Shown one piece after another: positions 8,662-17,398 of a DNA stretch of 64,000 nucleotides (positions within the stretch are counted from its first letter, which is position 1; every line of letters begins with the position of its first letter). The stretch spans positions 1-64,000 of the forward strand of contig CAZETS010000005.1 in NCBI GenBank assembly GCA_964515335.1, read 5' to 3'. The translations under genes were made by a program, and so were the position numbers. Below the pieces are notes generated by a model. It did no database searches, had not been told where the DNA came from, and saw only the letters and a program-made list of their open reading frames with translations. Source of the DNA: TMED88 sp964515335. Lineage in GTDB: Bacteria; Myxococcota_A; UBA9160; UBA4427.

Positions 8662-10173
8662 GTGACCTTCCCCCCCGAGGTCTGGGACGGCGTTATGCGC
8701 CGTCTCCGAAATGAAGTTCCCTCCTTTTGCTTCGAGGCGTGGCTCGAGCCGCTCGAAGCCCGCGCGGCCGACCGCGGGCTGCTGCTCGTGTGCCCCTCGA
8801 CGTTTCACCGCGAGCGCATCCGCGACCACTACCTGCCGCGCATCGACGCGTGCCTGCGGGACGAGCTCCGTGCACGACCCGACGAGCCCGAGGCCGCGCA
8901 ATCCGGACTCACGATCGAGCTGGGGGTGAGGGCGCGTCGGGCCGAGCCGGCCGGGTCCGCGATGGGATCGGGCCGGCCCGAGCGTGGCCTCTCGAAGCCA
9001 CGCGAAGCCCGACGCGCCACCAGGGACCTCCCGCCGCGCCCTCGCCAACCCACGAGCTCGCCCGCCTCGAGCGAGGCCGGCGAGCCGACCACCACCGGCG
9101 GGATGGGCGCGGTCGATTCACGGCCGGCCGAGGCGAGCAAGACCCTGCCGGCATCGGTCTCGACCCCCTACTCGTTCGAGACCTTCGTGGTCGGACCCTG
9201 CAACGCACTCGCCCGCGAAGCGGCCTTCGCGATGGCGCGCGAGCAGCAGAGCACGCTCACCCAGCTCTACGTCTGCGCCCAGCCGGGTATGGGGAAGACG
9301 CACCTCGCGCGCGCGGTCGCCGCCGAGGCGAGCCGGATCGACGCGAGCTCGGTCCGGTACGTCTCCGCCGAGGGGTTCACCAATCAGTTCCTCGCGGCGC
9401 TCAAGAGCGATCGCACCAGCGACTTCAAGCGCCGCTACAGGGGGCGGGGCCAGCTGCTGGTCGTCGAGGACGTGCAATTCCTCGAGCGCAAGGAAGCCAC
9501 CCAGCTCGAATTCTTCCACACGATCTCCCACGTGATCGACGCCGGGGGGCGCGTCGTCTTCACCGGCGACCGTATGCCGGCCCAGATGTCCCTGATCGGC
9601 GAGCGACTCCGCTCACAGCTGATGAGCGGCTTCCTGGCCGAGGTCGAGCCGCCCGACGCCCAGGTGCGCCGGGCCATCTTCCAGGCCAAGGCGGCCCACG
9701 GCGGCTGGCGGCTCCCGCAGGAATGCCTCGACGCCCTCGTCGAGTCCGTAACGGGAAGCGTCCGCGACCTCGAGGGGGTGCTGATCCAGCTCGTCACGAC
9801 GGCCGCCCTGATGGGCCGACCGATCGACCTCGAGCTGACCCGCGTTGCGATCGCGGCCAAGAGCCCCGCCCAGGCGCCGACCCGCAAGAAGCGCACGCTC
9901 GACGAGGTGATCGGCACCGTGGCGGCGTTCTTCCAGACCACGCCCGAGAAGCTGGCCGCGCGCTCCCGGCGCCAGCAGGTCCTGATCCCGCGCCAGATCG
10001 CGATGCATCTCGCCCACCGCTACACGGACGCAACGGTGGCCGAGATCTCCCGCGCGTTGGGGCGTGACCACCCGGCCGTCCACAACGCGATCACGAAGAT
10101 CGAGCGCTCGATCCTCGAGAAGCCGAAGCTGCGATACCAGATCGAGGCGGTCGTCGAGCGGCTCGGGGTCTAG
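8662..10173 (+). CDS. dnaA: chromosomal replication initiator protein DnaA (divergent)
   Basis: DnaA binds origin DNA and opens it with its AAA+ ATPase. The 503-residue product has all four domains: N-terminal domain I (VWDGVMRRLRNEVPSFCFEAWL), a long Arg/Pro-rich linker (about 85-165), the AAA+ core opening with YSFETFVVGPCN, and the C-terminal HTH domain (IPRQIAMHLAHRYTDATVAE, then GRDHPAVHNA). The Walker A is QPGMGKTHL (K212), where most DnaA have GGVGLGKTHL, and the Walker B reads LLVVEDVQF, not LLIDDIQF. I chose the GTG at 8662 because domain I starts there and AAGGA lies upstream; a GTG at 8548 is an alternative. No dnaN or recF follows; the 3' end overlaps a convergent aminotransferase gene by four bases. 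Confidence 0.92.
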   Translation: MTFPPEVWDGVMRRLRNEVPSFCFEAWLEPLEARAADRGLLLVCPSTFHRERIRDHYLPRIDACLRDELRARPDEPEAAQSGLTIELGVRARRAEPAGSAMGSGRPERGLSKPREARRATRDLPPRPRQPTSSPASSEAGEPTTTGGMGAVDSRPAEASKTLPASVSTPYSFETFVVGPCNALAREAAFAMAREQQSTLTQLYVCAQPGMGKTHLARAVAAEASRIDASSVRYVSAEGFTNQFLAALKSDRTSDFKRRYRGRGQLLVVEDVQFLERKEATQLEFFHTISHVIDAGGRVVFTGDRMPAQMSLIGERLRSQLMSGFLAEVEPPDAQVRRAIFQAKAAHGGWRLPQECLDALVESVTGSVRDLEGVLIQLVTTAALMGRPIDLELTRVAIAAKSPAQAPTRKKRTLDEVIGTVAAFFQTTPEKLAARSRRQQVLIPRQIAMHLAHRYTDATVAEISRALGRDHPAVHNAITKIERSILEKPKLRYQIEAVVERLGV

Positions 10174-11276
10174 AGGCCGCCGACCCATTCCGTGACGGCA
10201 TCGGCGACGCGATCCACCTCGCCGTCGCTCAGCTCGGGGTACAGGGGCAGGGAGACGACCTCGCGAGCGAGCGCTTCGCTGTGCGGGAGACTTCCGGCCG
10301 CATGCCCGAGAAACGCGTACGCGGGCATCAGATGGATGGGATGCGGGTAGTGGACGCCCGTGGCGATCCCTCTCCCGGCGAGCGCCTCGCGAAGGGCATC
10401 GCGCTCTTCGCTGCGGATCACGTACTGGTGCCGGGCGTGCTCGACGCCCGCTCCGGCCAGCAGCCTGGGCACGACACCCCCGAGACGCTCGTCGTAGCGA
10501 TCGCCGATGCGGCGACGGCGCTCGAGGAAACGCGGCAGATGGGGCAGCTTGGCGCCGAGGATCGCGGCCTGCAGTTCGTCGAGGCGTGAGTTCTGCCCCT
10601 CCCGCTCGGCGCACACCGCGCCCTCGAAGCCGTACTGCCGCAGGCTCCGCATCAGCGCGACGAGCTCCGGGGCGCGGCTGGCGCACAGGCCTGCGTCCCC
10701 GTACGCGCCGAGGTTCTTGGTGGGGTAGAAGGAGAACGCAGCGACGTCGCCGAGCGTGCCGGCCATTCGGCCCCGGATGGTCGCGCCGTGAGCCTGCGCG
10801 CAGTCCTCCAGGATGCGGATCGGGCGCGCTCCGATGATCTCGCGCAGGCCCGCCACGTCGACGACGTTGCCGTAGAGGTGCACCGGCAGCACCGCACGGG
10901 TGCGCGCACCGATGCGTTCCTCGACGGCATCGAGATCCATCAGCCCCGTCGCCGGATCGACGTCGCAGAAGACCGGCGTCGCCCCGACCTGGCGAATCGC
11001 ACTCACCGTCGCCACCGCGGTGTTTGCGACCGTCAGCACCTCGTCCTCGGCGTCGACGCCGAGGGCTCTCAGCCCGATGACGATCGCATCGGTGCCACTG
11101 GCGACGCCTACGCAACGGCCTGCGCCCAGGAACGACGCGAACCCCTCTTCGAAGCGCTCGACCTCTTCGCCGAGAATCAGGCGCCCCGAGGAGATCACCC
11201 GATCGATGGCTGCCTCGATCTCGCCGCGCAATACCTCGTGCTGCGCCAGATAGTCGAAGCTCTCGACCGGCGTCAT
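10170..11276 (-). CDS. DegT/DnrJ/EryC1/StrS-family sugar aminotransferase
   Basis: This 368-residue enzyme belongs to the PLP-dependent family that transaminates keto-sugars bound to nucleotides for surface polysaccharides and glycolipids. The PLP lysine is K187 in FSFYPTKNLGAYGDAG; D158 in LEDCAQAHGA contacts the cofactor ring nitrogen, and VASGTDAI (residues 58-65) is the phosphate-binding loop. It starts with ATG at 11276, overlapping by four bases the stop of a 30-codon remnant ORF (11273-11365), which in turn overlaps the glycosyltransferase gene. The three are thus read as one coupled unit. The sugar is not predictable from sequence alone; FdtB/QdtB-type 3-aminotransferases are the closest style. 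Confidence 0.9.
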   Translation of the reverse strand: MTPVESFDYLAQHEVLRGEIEAAIDRVISSGRLILGEEVERFEEGFASFLGAGRCVGVASGTDAIVIGLRALGVDAEDEVLTVANTAVATVSAIRQVGATPVFCDVDPATGLMDLDAVEERIGARTRAVLPVHLYGNVVDVAGLREIIGARPIRILEDCAQAHGATIRGRMAGTLGDVAAFSFYPTKNLGAYGDAGLCASRAPELVALMRSLRQYGFEGAVCAEREGQNSRLDELQAAILGAKLPHLPRFLERRRRIGDRYDERLGGVVPRLLAGAGVEHARHQYVIRSEERDALREALAGRGIATGVHYPHPIHLMPAYAFLGHAAGSLPHSEALAREVVSLPLYPELSDGEVDRVADAVTEWVGGL

Positions 11277-11365
11277 CTCCAGTCGATCTCGAGGTTGGAG
11301 CCGAGGAGGCCGGGACCTCCCGTCACCGGAACCGGACTGCCGCAGAAGTCCTCGGCGAAGCTCAT
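11273..11365 (-). pseudogene. N-terminal remnant of an NDP-sugar epimerase/dehydratase gene
   Basis: A 30-codon frame starts with ATG overlapping the glycosyltransferase stop (ATGA, 11362-11365) and ends with TGA overlapping the aminotransferase start (11273-11276). Its peptide contains PVTGGPGLLGSNL, which matches the N-terminal Rossmann motif of extended SDR epimerases (usually VLVTGGAGFLGSNL) including GxxGxxG. The frame then breaks off after a few residues. The simplest reading is that an epimerase gene between the two others was lost by an internal deletion that kept both overlaps. It might still be translated as a coupling peptide. Confidence 0.55.
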
Positions 11366-12369
11366 GACGGCTTCCGATCGTCGTCCTCGCAATTCATCGT
11401 CCTGCGGGCGACGAACATCGGGCTGCCGTTGCCCTGCAGGAAGAGACGGCCGAGGTACTCGCCGATCATTCCGAGAGCGAACAGCTGAACGCCGGAGACG
11501 ACGAGAATCAGCACGGCCGTCGAGGCCCAACCGGGCACGAGTTCGGGATCCTGCAGGCGCTCGGCCATCACGAATACGGTGAGAACCAGCCCCACGAAGG
11601 CGAACAGGATCCCGAGCAGGGACGCGATTCGCAGCGGCAGGATCGAGAAGTTCGTCAGCATGTCGAGCCACAGGCGCGTCAACTTCATGAGCGTGTAGTT
11701 GGAGCGGCCTTGCTGGCGGGGGCTGTGCTCGACGAGCTGAGTGGTGTAGTTCGCGGTCGAGCGCAGGATGAGCCCGTCGACGTAGGGATAGGGGCCTTCG
11801 TACCGCGTGATCTCGTCGATCATGAAGCGACTGATCGCCTTGAAGGACGACAGGTAGAGGCCCCACTCCTTCTTCAGCATCACGCTGGCCACGGCGTTGT
11901 TGAAGCGGCTGCCGAGGTTGCGGAAGGCGCTGTGCTGCTTCTTCTCGTAGCGGGAGAAGACGACGTCGTACCCCTCCCGGAGCTTCTCGACGAGCTTCGC
12001 GACCTCGGCAGGCGGGTTCTGGAAATCGTCGTCGACGATCACCGCGCAGTCGCCCCGGCAGTACGAGAGCCCGGCCATCACCGCGTTGTGCTCTCCGAAG
12101 TTGCGGGCGAGATCGACGAAGCGCACCCACGAGTGGGCGGTCGCCAGCCGGCGGCAGATCTCGCCCGAATCGTCCGGGCTCGCATCGTTGACCAGGACGA
12201 TCTCGAAGTCGTAGCGCGTCGCCAGCTCGGCGTGGAGCCGCTCGACGAGCTGCTCGAGGGTGCCGCTGCTGTTGTAGACGGGAACGATGACCGAAACGCG
12301 CAAGCAGGGCGCGGCGGCCTCCTCCAGTCCGGGCTGGTGCGCTGCGCGCGTCGTCTTCTCCGATGACAT
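11362..12369 (-). CDS. polyprenyl-phosphate-type family 2 glycosyltransferase
   Basis: The 335-residue protein is a GT2 enzyme of the ArnC/GtrB/DPM1 type. VSVIVPVYNSSGTLEQLV (about residues 24-41) opens the GT-A fold, VLVNDASPDDS holds the first aspartates and AVIVDDDFQNPP (about 115-126) is the DxD-like metal site. Two C-terminal hydrophobic segments (about 253-277 and 291-314) anchor it in the inner membrane. Such enzymes transfer a sugar from a nucleotide to undecaprenyl phosphate. With the downstream sugar aminotransferase it suggests a modified sugar for a surface glycan. I start at the ATG at 12369; an upstream start at 12405 is possible. Confidence 0.88.
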   Translation of the reverse strand: MSSEKTTRAAHQPGLEEAAAPCLRVSVIVPVYNSSGTLEQLVERLHAELATRYDFEIVLVNDASPDDSGEICRRLATAHSWVRFVDLARNFGEHNAVMAGLSYCRGDCAVIVDDDFQNPPAEVAKLVEKLREGYDVVFSRYEKKQHSAFRNLGSRFNNAVASVMLKKEWGLYLSSFKAISRFMIDEITRYEGPYPYVDGLILRSTANYTTQLVEHSPRQQGRSNYTLMKLTRLWLDMLTNFSILPLRIASLLGILFAFVGLVLTVFVMAERLQDPELVPGWASTAVLILVVSGVQLFALGMIGEYLGRLFLQGNGSPMFVARRTMNCEDDDRKPS

Positions 12370-12525
12370 CAGCGGGCCTTGCTCGCTCGCTCGTGGAACG
12401 ACCACGCGTCGATTCCGGCGCCGAGAGCGTAGGGAAGGGACGCTCGGCGCTGCAACCGAAGCCGGGCCGTCGTCGCGACGATTCTCCTCTTGCCTCGCGG
12501 GCGGCCGGGCAACTCGCCTACGTGC

Positions 12526-13293
12526 TCACGGCTTGCGTCCGATCGCGTACACGGAGCTGCCGAACGGGAAGCGCACGCCCTGCGCGATCATGCGGTTCTC
12601 CAGGGCCAGCACCGAGAAGAGCGCGCGATTCACGAGTGGGTGCGGAACGCTGTGCAGATCCGACCGGGCGGCCTCGTCGCGGCGTGGCTGGCGGAACATC
12701 GTCGGCAGGCGGCGGGCAACCACCAGCGGAAACAGCAGACACAGTCGATACGTGATCAGCTGCACGCGCAGCCCGAGCTGGTTGAGCAGCCCGACCACGC
12801 GGCCGGCCGTGTAACGTTCACGGGTGTGGACGGCCACGTCGTGCTCGCTGTAGAGCCACTCGTAGGCGGGGAGGTTCAGCACGAAGAGCCCACCGGGCCG
12901 CAGCGCTTCCACGAGTCGCCGCAGGCCCGGCAGTGCGCGATCCACGCCCGGGATGTACAAGACGTCGAGGCTCGTGACCAGATCGAGGCCGCCGGCAGGC
13001 AGCGGAGGGTCGCAGATGTCTCCGCCACGCAGATCGGCGCCGGGGACCCTGCAGCGGGCGAGGCTCAGCGCCTCTTCGGACACATCGAAGCCGCCGAGAC
13101 AGGCCGGCTCGAGGTGATCGCGCAGCTCGGCGAGGTTGCGCCCGGTTCCACAGCCCGCGTCGAGGACTCGCGGGTGGCGGGGAAGTCCCGAGCCGGGCGG
13201 CGTCAACGTGCGCACGAGCACGTCGCGAAGCCCCCTGTACCACCACAGGTCGTCCTCGACGCGCGCCATCGTCTGGTGTTCGCCGGGATTCAA
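12526..13293 (-). CDS. class I SAM-dependent methyltransferase
   Basis: The 255-residue protein has the SAM-binding motif VLDAGCGTGRNLAEL (about residues 43-57), an acidic residue after strand 2 (GGFDVSEEAL) and PGGLFVLNLPAYEWLYSEHD after strand 5. The last 110 residues are rich in hydrophobic and basic residues and include a likely membrane-associated helix (LITYRLCLLFPLVVARRL). This architecture is common in methyltransferases near glycosyltransferases that modify surface sugars or lipids. The substrate is not known. A 156-base gap without features separates it from the downstream glycosyltransferase. Confidence 0.82.
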   Translation of the reverse strand: MNPGEHQTMARVEDDLWWYRGLRDVLVRTLTPPGSGLPRHPRVLDAGCGTGRNLAELRDHLEPACLGGFDVSEEALSLARCRVPGADLRGGDICDPPLPAGGLDLVTSLDVLYIPGVDRALPGLRRLVEALRPGGLFVLNLPAYEWLYSEHDVAVHTRERYTAGRVVGLLNQLGLRVQLITYRLCLLFPLVVARRLPTMFRQPRRDEAARSDLHSVPHPLVNRALFSVLALENRMIAQGVRFPFGSSVYAIGRKP

Positions 13294-13334
13294 TCGACCC
13301 GCCTTGCCACGCTATCGGCCGATCGAAGACCCGG

Positions 13335-14549
13335 TCAGGACGCGACGGGAATCGACAGGCTGACCTCGTCGGCCTCTGCACCGGCCGCCTCGGGCTCGAG
13401 GGAGGGCGGGTCGAGGGCGGGATCCTCGAAGCGGCGCAGCGGCTTGTAGAGGGTCGAGCGCTCGACGGGCACCCGTCCGATCTCGCGGATCAGGCGCCTG
13501 AAATCCTCCGGTGCGGTGTTCTCGCCGAACATCGAGCCCGACTCGCGGCTGATGGACTCCTCCATCAGCGTGCCGCCGAAGTCGTTGGCGCCGGCGGTCA
13601 GCGCCATCTGCCCGACCTTGTGGCCCATCTTGACCCAGCTGACCTGGATGTTCTGGATGTACGGCCGCAGGAAGAGCCGCGAGACCGCCACCATCCGCAG
13701 GTCCTCGTAGACGCCCGCTCCCGGCCGCGAGCCGAGCACGTTGTAGAGCTCGTTCAGCTCGTGGATGTAGCCGAGCGGCACGAACTCCGTGAAGCCGCCG
13801 GTTTCCTTCTGCAGCTCGCGAATCAGGTTCATGTGCGCCGCCACGTGGCGCGGCGTCTCGATGTGGCCGTACATGACGGTCGACGAGGTCGGCAGACCCA
13901 GCGCGTGTGCGGCGCGGATGATCTCCACCCAACGGTCCGTCTTGATCTTGCGCGGCGACAGGATGTTGCGGATCTCGTCGTCGAGGATCTCGGCCGCCGT
14001 GCCGGGCAGGCTGCCGACGCCGGCGTCCATCAGCCAGCGGATGTAGTCGGGGAGCGTCATGCCGCTCTTGCGGTGCCCCCAGTCGATCTCCTCGGGCGAG
14101 TAGGCGTGCAGGTGAAGCCCCGGGAATGCCTCCTTGATGGCGAGCACCACGCGCCGGTAGTCCTCGTGGTCCTTCTGCGGATGGATGCCGCCCTGCATGC
14201 AGATCTCGGTGGCTCCGCGCGCGACGGCGTCAGCGCACTTCTCGAGCACCACCGACATGTCGTGGTCGTAGGCCTCGTCCTGGTGCTTGTGGCGCGCGAA
14301 GCCGCAGAACGAGCAGCCCACGTAGCAGACGTTCGTGAAGTTCACGTTGCGGCAGACCACGTAGCTGACGTCGTCGCCGACGTCTTCGCGGCGCGCACGA
14401 TCGGCCGCCCACAAGAGGGCGTGCAGGTCGGCGCCCTCGGCGGCGAGCAGCAGCTCGGCGTCCTGCTGTGAGAGGTCTTTTCCGTCGAGGCAGGCGTCCA
14501 GGGCTCGCGCCACTCGCGGGTTCACGTCGTCGGTCATGCGTTCGAACAT
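13335..14549 (-). CDS. cofH: FO synthase subunit 2 (CofH)
   Basis: CofH is the radical SAM enzyme that joins a tyrosine-derived fragment to 5-amino-6-ribitylaminouracil in the first part of coenzyme F420 synthesis. The 404-residue product carries the cluster motif CYVGCSFCGF (C75, C79, C82) and the family blocks EICMQGGIHP, HAYSPEEIDWGHRKSGM, LPGTAAEILDD and EFVPLGYIHELN. The start is the ATG at 14549, which shares one base with the cofG stop (TGATG), so translation is coupled; an internal ATG at 14537 is less likely. The C-terminal ~30 residues are Pro/Glu-rich and outside the conserved domain. Confidence 0.93.
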   Translation of the reverse strand: MFERMTDDVNPRVARALDACLDGKDLSQQDAELLLAAEGADLHALLWAADRARREDVGDDVSYVVCRNVNFTNVCYVGCSFCGFARHKHQDEAYDHDMSVVLEKCADAVARGATEICMQGGIHPQKDHEDYRRVVLAIKEAFPGLHLHAYSPEEIDWGHRKSGMTLPDYIRWLMDAGVGSLPGTAAEILDDEIRNILSPRKIKTDRWVEIIRAAHALGLPTSSTVMYGHIETPRHVAAHMNLIRELQKETGGFTEFVPLGYIHELNELYNVLGSRPGAGVYEDLRMVAVSRLFLRPYIQNIQVSWVKMGHKVGQMALTAGANDFGGTLMEESISRESGSMFGENTAPEDFRRLIREIGRVPVERSTLYKPLRRFEDPALDPPSLEPEAAGAEADEVSLSIPVAS

Positions 14550-15781
14550 CAGGCAGCCTCCTCGTCGGACTGGTGGGAAGGTCGCCGCGCGTAGCCCTCG
14601 TCGGTAGCGAAGCGCGGCAAGGCATCGAGAATCCGTGGATCGAAGAAATCCGGGCGCCCGAGCACCCAGTCGGGATAGACGGGCCCGCGGTCGCGCAGCT
14701 TCTGTCCGCTGCGCTCGGTCAGCTCGCGGAGCCGATCGATCGCGGGCCACGGGGCCTCGGGGTTGATGAAGTCGACGGTGACCGGGGAGACACCCCCCCA
14801 GTCGTTCAGTCCGGCCGTCGCCAGCCGGTCGAGCATCTCGGGCGCCAGGTTCGGCGGCGCCTGCACGTTCATCGCCGGGCCCATCACGAGCCGCGTCAGC
14901 GCCACCCAGCCGATCACCTCGTCGTCGCGGATCGGCGGCGTCGCGCGCATCGGCGTGCCCGGCTTGGGGTGGAAGGGCTGGACGATCACCTCCTGGATGT
15001 GGCCATGGCGGTCGGCCAGGTCGCGGATCGTCAGCAGGGTGTCGATGCGCTCCTCGTCGTTCTCCCCGATGCCGAGGAGCAGCCCGGTGGTGAACGGAAC
15101 GCGCAGCTCGCCGGCCTCCTCGTGCATGCGGATGCGCACCGCGGGATCCTTGTCGGGGGCGTGGAAGTGCGCCATGCCGCGGCCGCGCAGCCGCTGACTG
15201 GTGGTCTCCATCATGAGACCCATCGAGGCGTTCCAGGGCCGCAACGCCGTCATCTCCTCGGCGGAGAGGATCCCGGCGTTGGTGTGCGGCAGCATGCCGC
15301 CCTCGAAGGCGACCCGGCAGGCCTCGAGGACGAGATCGACGGTGGTCCCGAGCCCCCGCTCGGCGAGCCACTCGCGATGGGCCCGGTAGGCGACCTCGGG
15401 CTTGTCGCCGAGACACATCAGCGCCTCGGTGCAGCCGGTCTTCACGCCGCCGCGCACCACCTCGGCCACCTCGTCCAGCGTGTAGGTGTGCGCCTCGGGC
15501 GAGTCGGGCTGCTTGGCGAAGCTGCAGTACGTGCAGCGGTTGCGGCAGAGATTCGTGAGCGGCAGGAAGACGTTGCGCGAGACCGTCACGACATCGCCCT
15601 TGCCGGCGAGCTTGCTCGCGTGGGCGACCTCGGTGAGCGCGGCCAACACGCCCTCGTCGCGCAGGTGCGCGGCGAGCCGCAGCGCCTCGGCCCGCTCGAG
15701 CCGGCCGGCGTCGAGTGCGGACGTCGCGAGGCGGGCCGCGTCGTCCGCCGTCATCGATGAGGCGGGGTCGGGGAGGGTCAC
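14549..15781 (-). CDS. cofG: FO synthase subunit 1 (CofG)
   Basis: CofG is the second radical SAM component of FO synthase and closes the deazaflavin ring to give FO, the chromophore of F420. In the 410-residue product the cluster motif is LCRNRCTYCSF (C79, C83, C86). Other family blocks are EALMCLGDKPE, MGLMMETTSQRL, FTTGLLLGIGE and IQEVIVQPFHPKPGTPM. The frame opens with GTG at 15781; the ATG at 15754 is an alternative that still precedes the conserved domain. The product lies directly ahead of cofH and the pair forms a two-gene FO synthase operon. The later F420 genes cofC, cofD and cofE are not in the window. Confidence 0.93.
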   Translation of the reverse strand: MTLPDPASSMTADDAARLATSALDAGRLERAEALRLAAHLRDEGVLAALTEVAHASKLAGKGDVVTVSRNVFLPLTNLCRNRCTYCSFAKQPDSPEAHTYTLDEVAEVVRGGVKTGCTEALMCLGDKPEVAYRAHREWLAERGLGTTVDLVLEACRVAFEGGMLPHTNAGILSAEEMTALRPWNASMGLMMETTSQRLRGRGMAHFHAPDKDPAVRIRMHEEAGELRVPFTTGLLLGIGENDEERIDTLLTIRDLADRHGHIQEVIVQPFHPKPGTPMRATPPIRDDEVIGWVALTRLVMGPAMNVQAPPNLAPEMLDRLATAGLNDWGGVSPVTVDFINPEAPWPAIDRLRELTERSGQKLRDRGPVYPDWVLGRPDFFDPRILDALPRFATDEGYARRPSHQSDEEAA

Positions 15782-15949
15782 GGTGGGTAGAGGCCTTCCG
15801 AGCGCGGGCGAGCGACCACGATAGCGCCGGCCCGGTCGGGTCGCCGTGCCGACATCCGGCGCCGCCCCGGCCCCGGCCGGCGCAATGACCGCTCGGAAAT
15901 CCGGCGCCCCCGGGGGCTCGAGCCGGCACGAGGAGCGGCCGAGGGCCGA

Positions 15950-17398
15950 TCAGACGGCGTCCTCCCCACGGCGCGCTCGCCGATCCAACGCCTCGAGGAT
16001 CTCGCGATGCCGCTCACGCGTCATGCGGTAGCGCGAGAGGAAGATCAGCGTCAGCACATAGCAGAACATCAGCCCCGGCCCGACCGCCAGACCGAGCTTC
16101 ACGATCTTGTCCGCGGACACCTCGCCGACCTCGGCCCCGCGCGGAAACGCGATCGCATCGAGAGCGATGCCGGCCGCGAACGATCCGATCCCCGACGCGG
16201 ACTTGAGCGAGAAGGCGATCGCGGCGGAGAAGACGCCCTCGCGCCGCTGCCCGGTCTCGAGCTCACTCTCGTCCACGGTGTCGGCCACCATCGACGACGC
16301 GATGATCCCGATCGCGACCACCGGCACGATCAGGATGGTCACGTGCACGAGGATCAGGACGAAGAGCAACGGCTCGCCGTTCTCGGGCATCCATCCGGCC
16401 AGGCGCAGGAAGATCGGCAGCGGGCCGAAGAAGACCGCGAAGCTGGCGAGCCCGAGCGCGGCGCCACGCTTGTCGTAGCGCTCGGTGAGCCGCCGCGTGC
16501 CGAGGAAGGCCAGCACGATGGACAGCCCGGGCGTGACGAGCAGGAGGCTCAGCTGCTCGGTCGTGAACCCCCAGTAGTAGGTGTTCACGTACAGGCCGAC
16601 GACGTCGTTGAAGCCGCCGGCCACCGAAGCACACATGAAGCTCGCGACGATCATCCGATACGACCGGTTCCCGAACGCGTCGCGCAGCTCGCCGCCCAGG
16701 CGCCGAAGCGAGAAGGGCTGAGCGGCGCTCGCCCCGCGCATCCGCGGGATCAAGCGGTGGGTGCCCGCCGCGCAGCTGATGATCGCGAGCACGACGACCA
16801 CCGCACAGACGGCCCCCCAGCTCGCGTAGGCGCCCGGGTTCAGGCGCCCTTCCGGATACTCGGGGGTCGGGACCAGGAAGTACCGGTAGGCGACGAACGT
16901 CATCGCGATGCCGCCGAGCCACCCGAGCAGATACCGCCAGCTCACCAGCGACGTACGCTCGTCGTAGTGGGTGGTCATCTCGGGCACCATGGCGGAGCTC
17001 GGGATCGAGTAGAACGTCATCGACACCCTCACGCCGACCGCGAAGCCGCAGAGCCAGACGAACAGGCCCGTCTGCGACAGCTCCGGGGGCGAGAAGAGCA
17101 TCCAGAAGCACACCGCCATCGGGAGCGCCGAGCAGTACATGAACGGATGCCGCCGGCCCCAGCGCGACCGGAAGCCGTCCGAGAGCGAGCCGACGAGCGG
17201 ATCGGTGACGGCGTCTACGCAGAGGGCGAGGAAGATCGCCAGTCCGGCCAGCGATCCCGAGAGCCCGAGGACGTTGTTGTAGTAGAAGAGCAGGAAGACG
17301 TTGAACGCGAAGTTCTTCGTCCCCTCGGCGATCGAGCCGCTGCCGTAGAAGGCCTTGACGGAGAGCGGCAGGCGCCCGGTCGACGACGCTCCGGTCAT
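15950..17398 (-). CDS. GPH-family MFS transporter (glycoside-pentoside-hexuronide:cation symporter type)
   Basis: The 482-residue protein has about twelve membrane segments and the GPH signature DAVTDPLVGSLSDGFRSRWGRRHPF (from about residue 61), with the conserved aspartates that couple transport to cations. Later blocks such as MTFYSIPSSAMVPEM and the loop DTVDESELETGQRREG are also typical. Members carry sugars, but close relatives near lipid genes may move lipid precursors, as MFSD2 does in animals. Its start overlaps the stop of the monooxygenase gene (ATGA), at the end of the long lipid operon, so export or uptake of the pathway product is a reasonable guess. Confidence 0.85.
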   Translation of the reverse strand: MTGASSTGRLPLSVKAFYGSGSIAEGTKNFAFNVFLLFYYNNVLGLSGSLAGLAIFLALCVDAVTDPLVGSLSDGFRSRWGRRHPFMYCSALPMAVCFWMLFSPPELSQTGLFVWLCGFAVGVRVSMTFYSIPSSAMVPEMTTHYDERTSLVSWRYLLGWLGGIAMTFVAYRYFLVPTPEYPEGRLNPGAYASWGAVCAVVVVLAIISCAAGTHRLIPRMRGASAAQPFSLRRLGGELRDAFGNRSYRMIVASFMCASVAGGFNDVVGLYVNTYYWGFTTEQLSLLLVTPGLSIVLAFLGTRRLTERYDKRGAALGLASFAVFFGPLPIFLRLAGWMPENGEPLLFVLILVHVTILIVPVVAIGIIASSMVADTVDESELETGQRREGVFSAAIAFSLKSASGIGSFAAGIALDAIAFPRGAEVGEVSADKIVKLGLAVGPGLMFCYVLTLIFLSRYRMTRERHREILEALDRRARRGEDAV

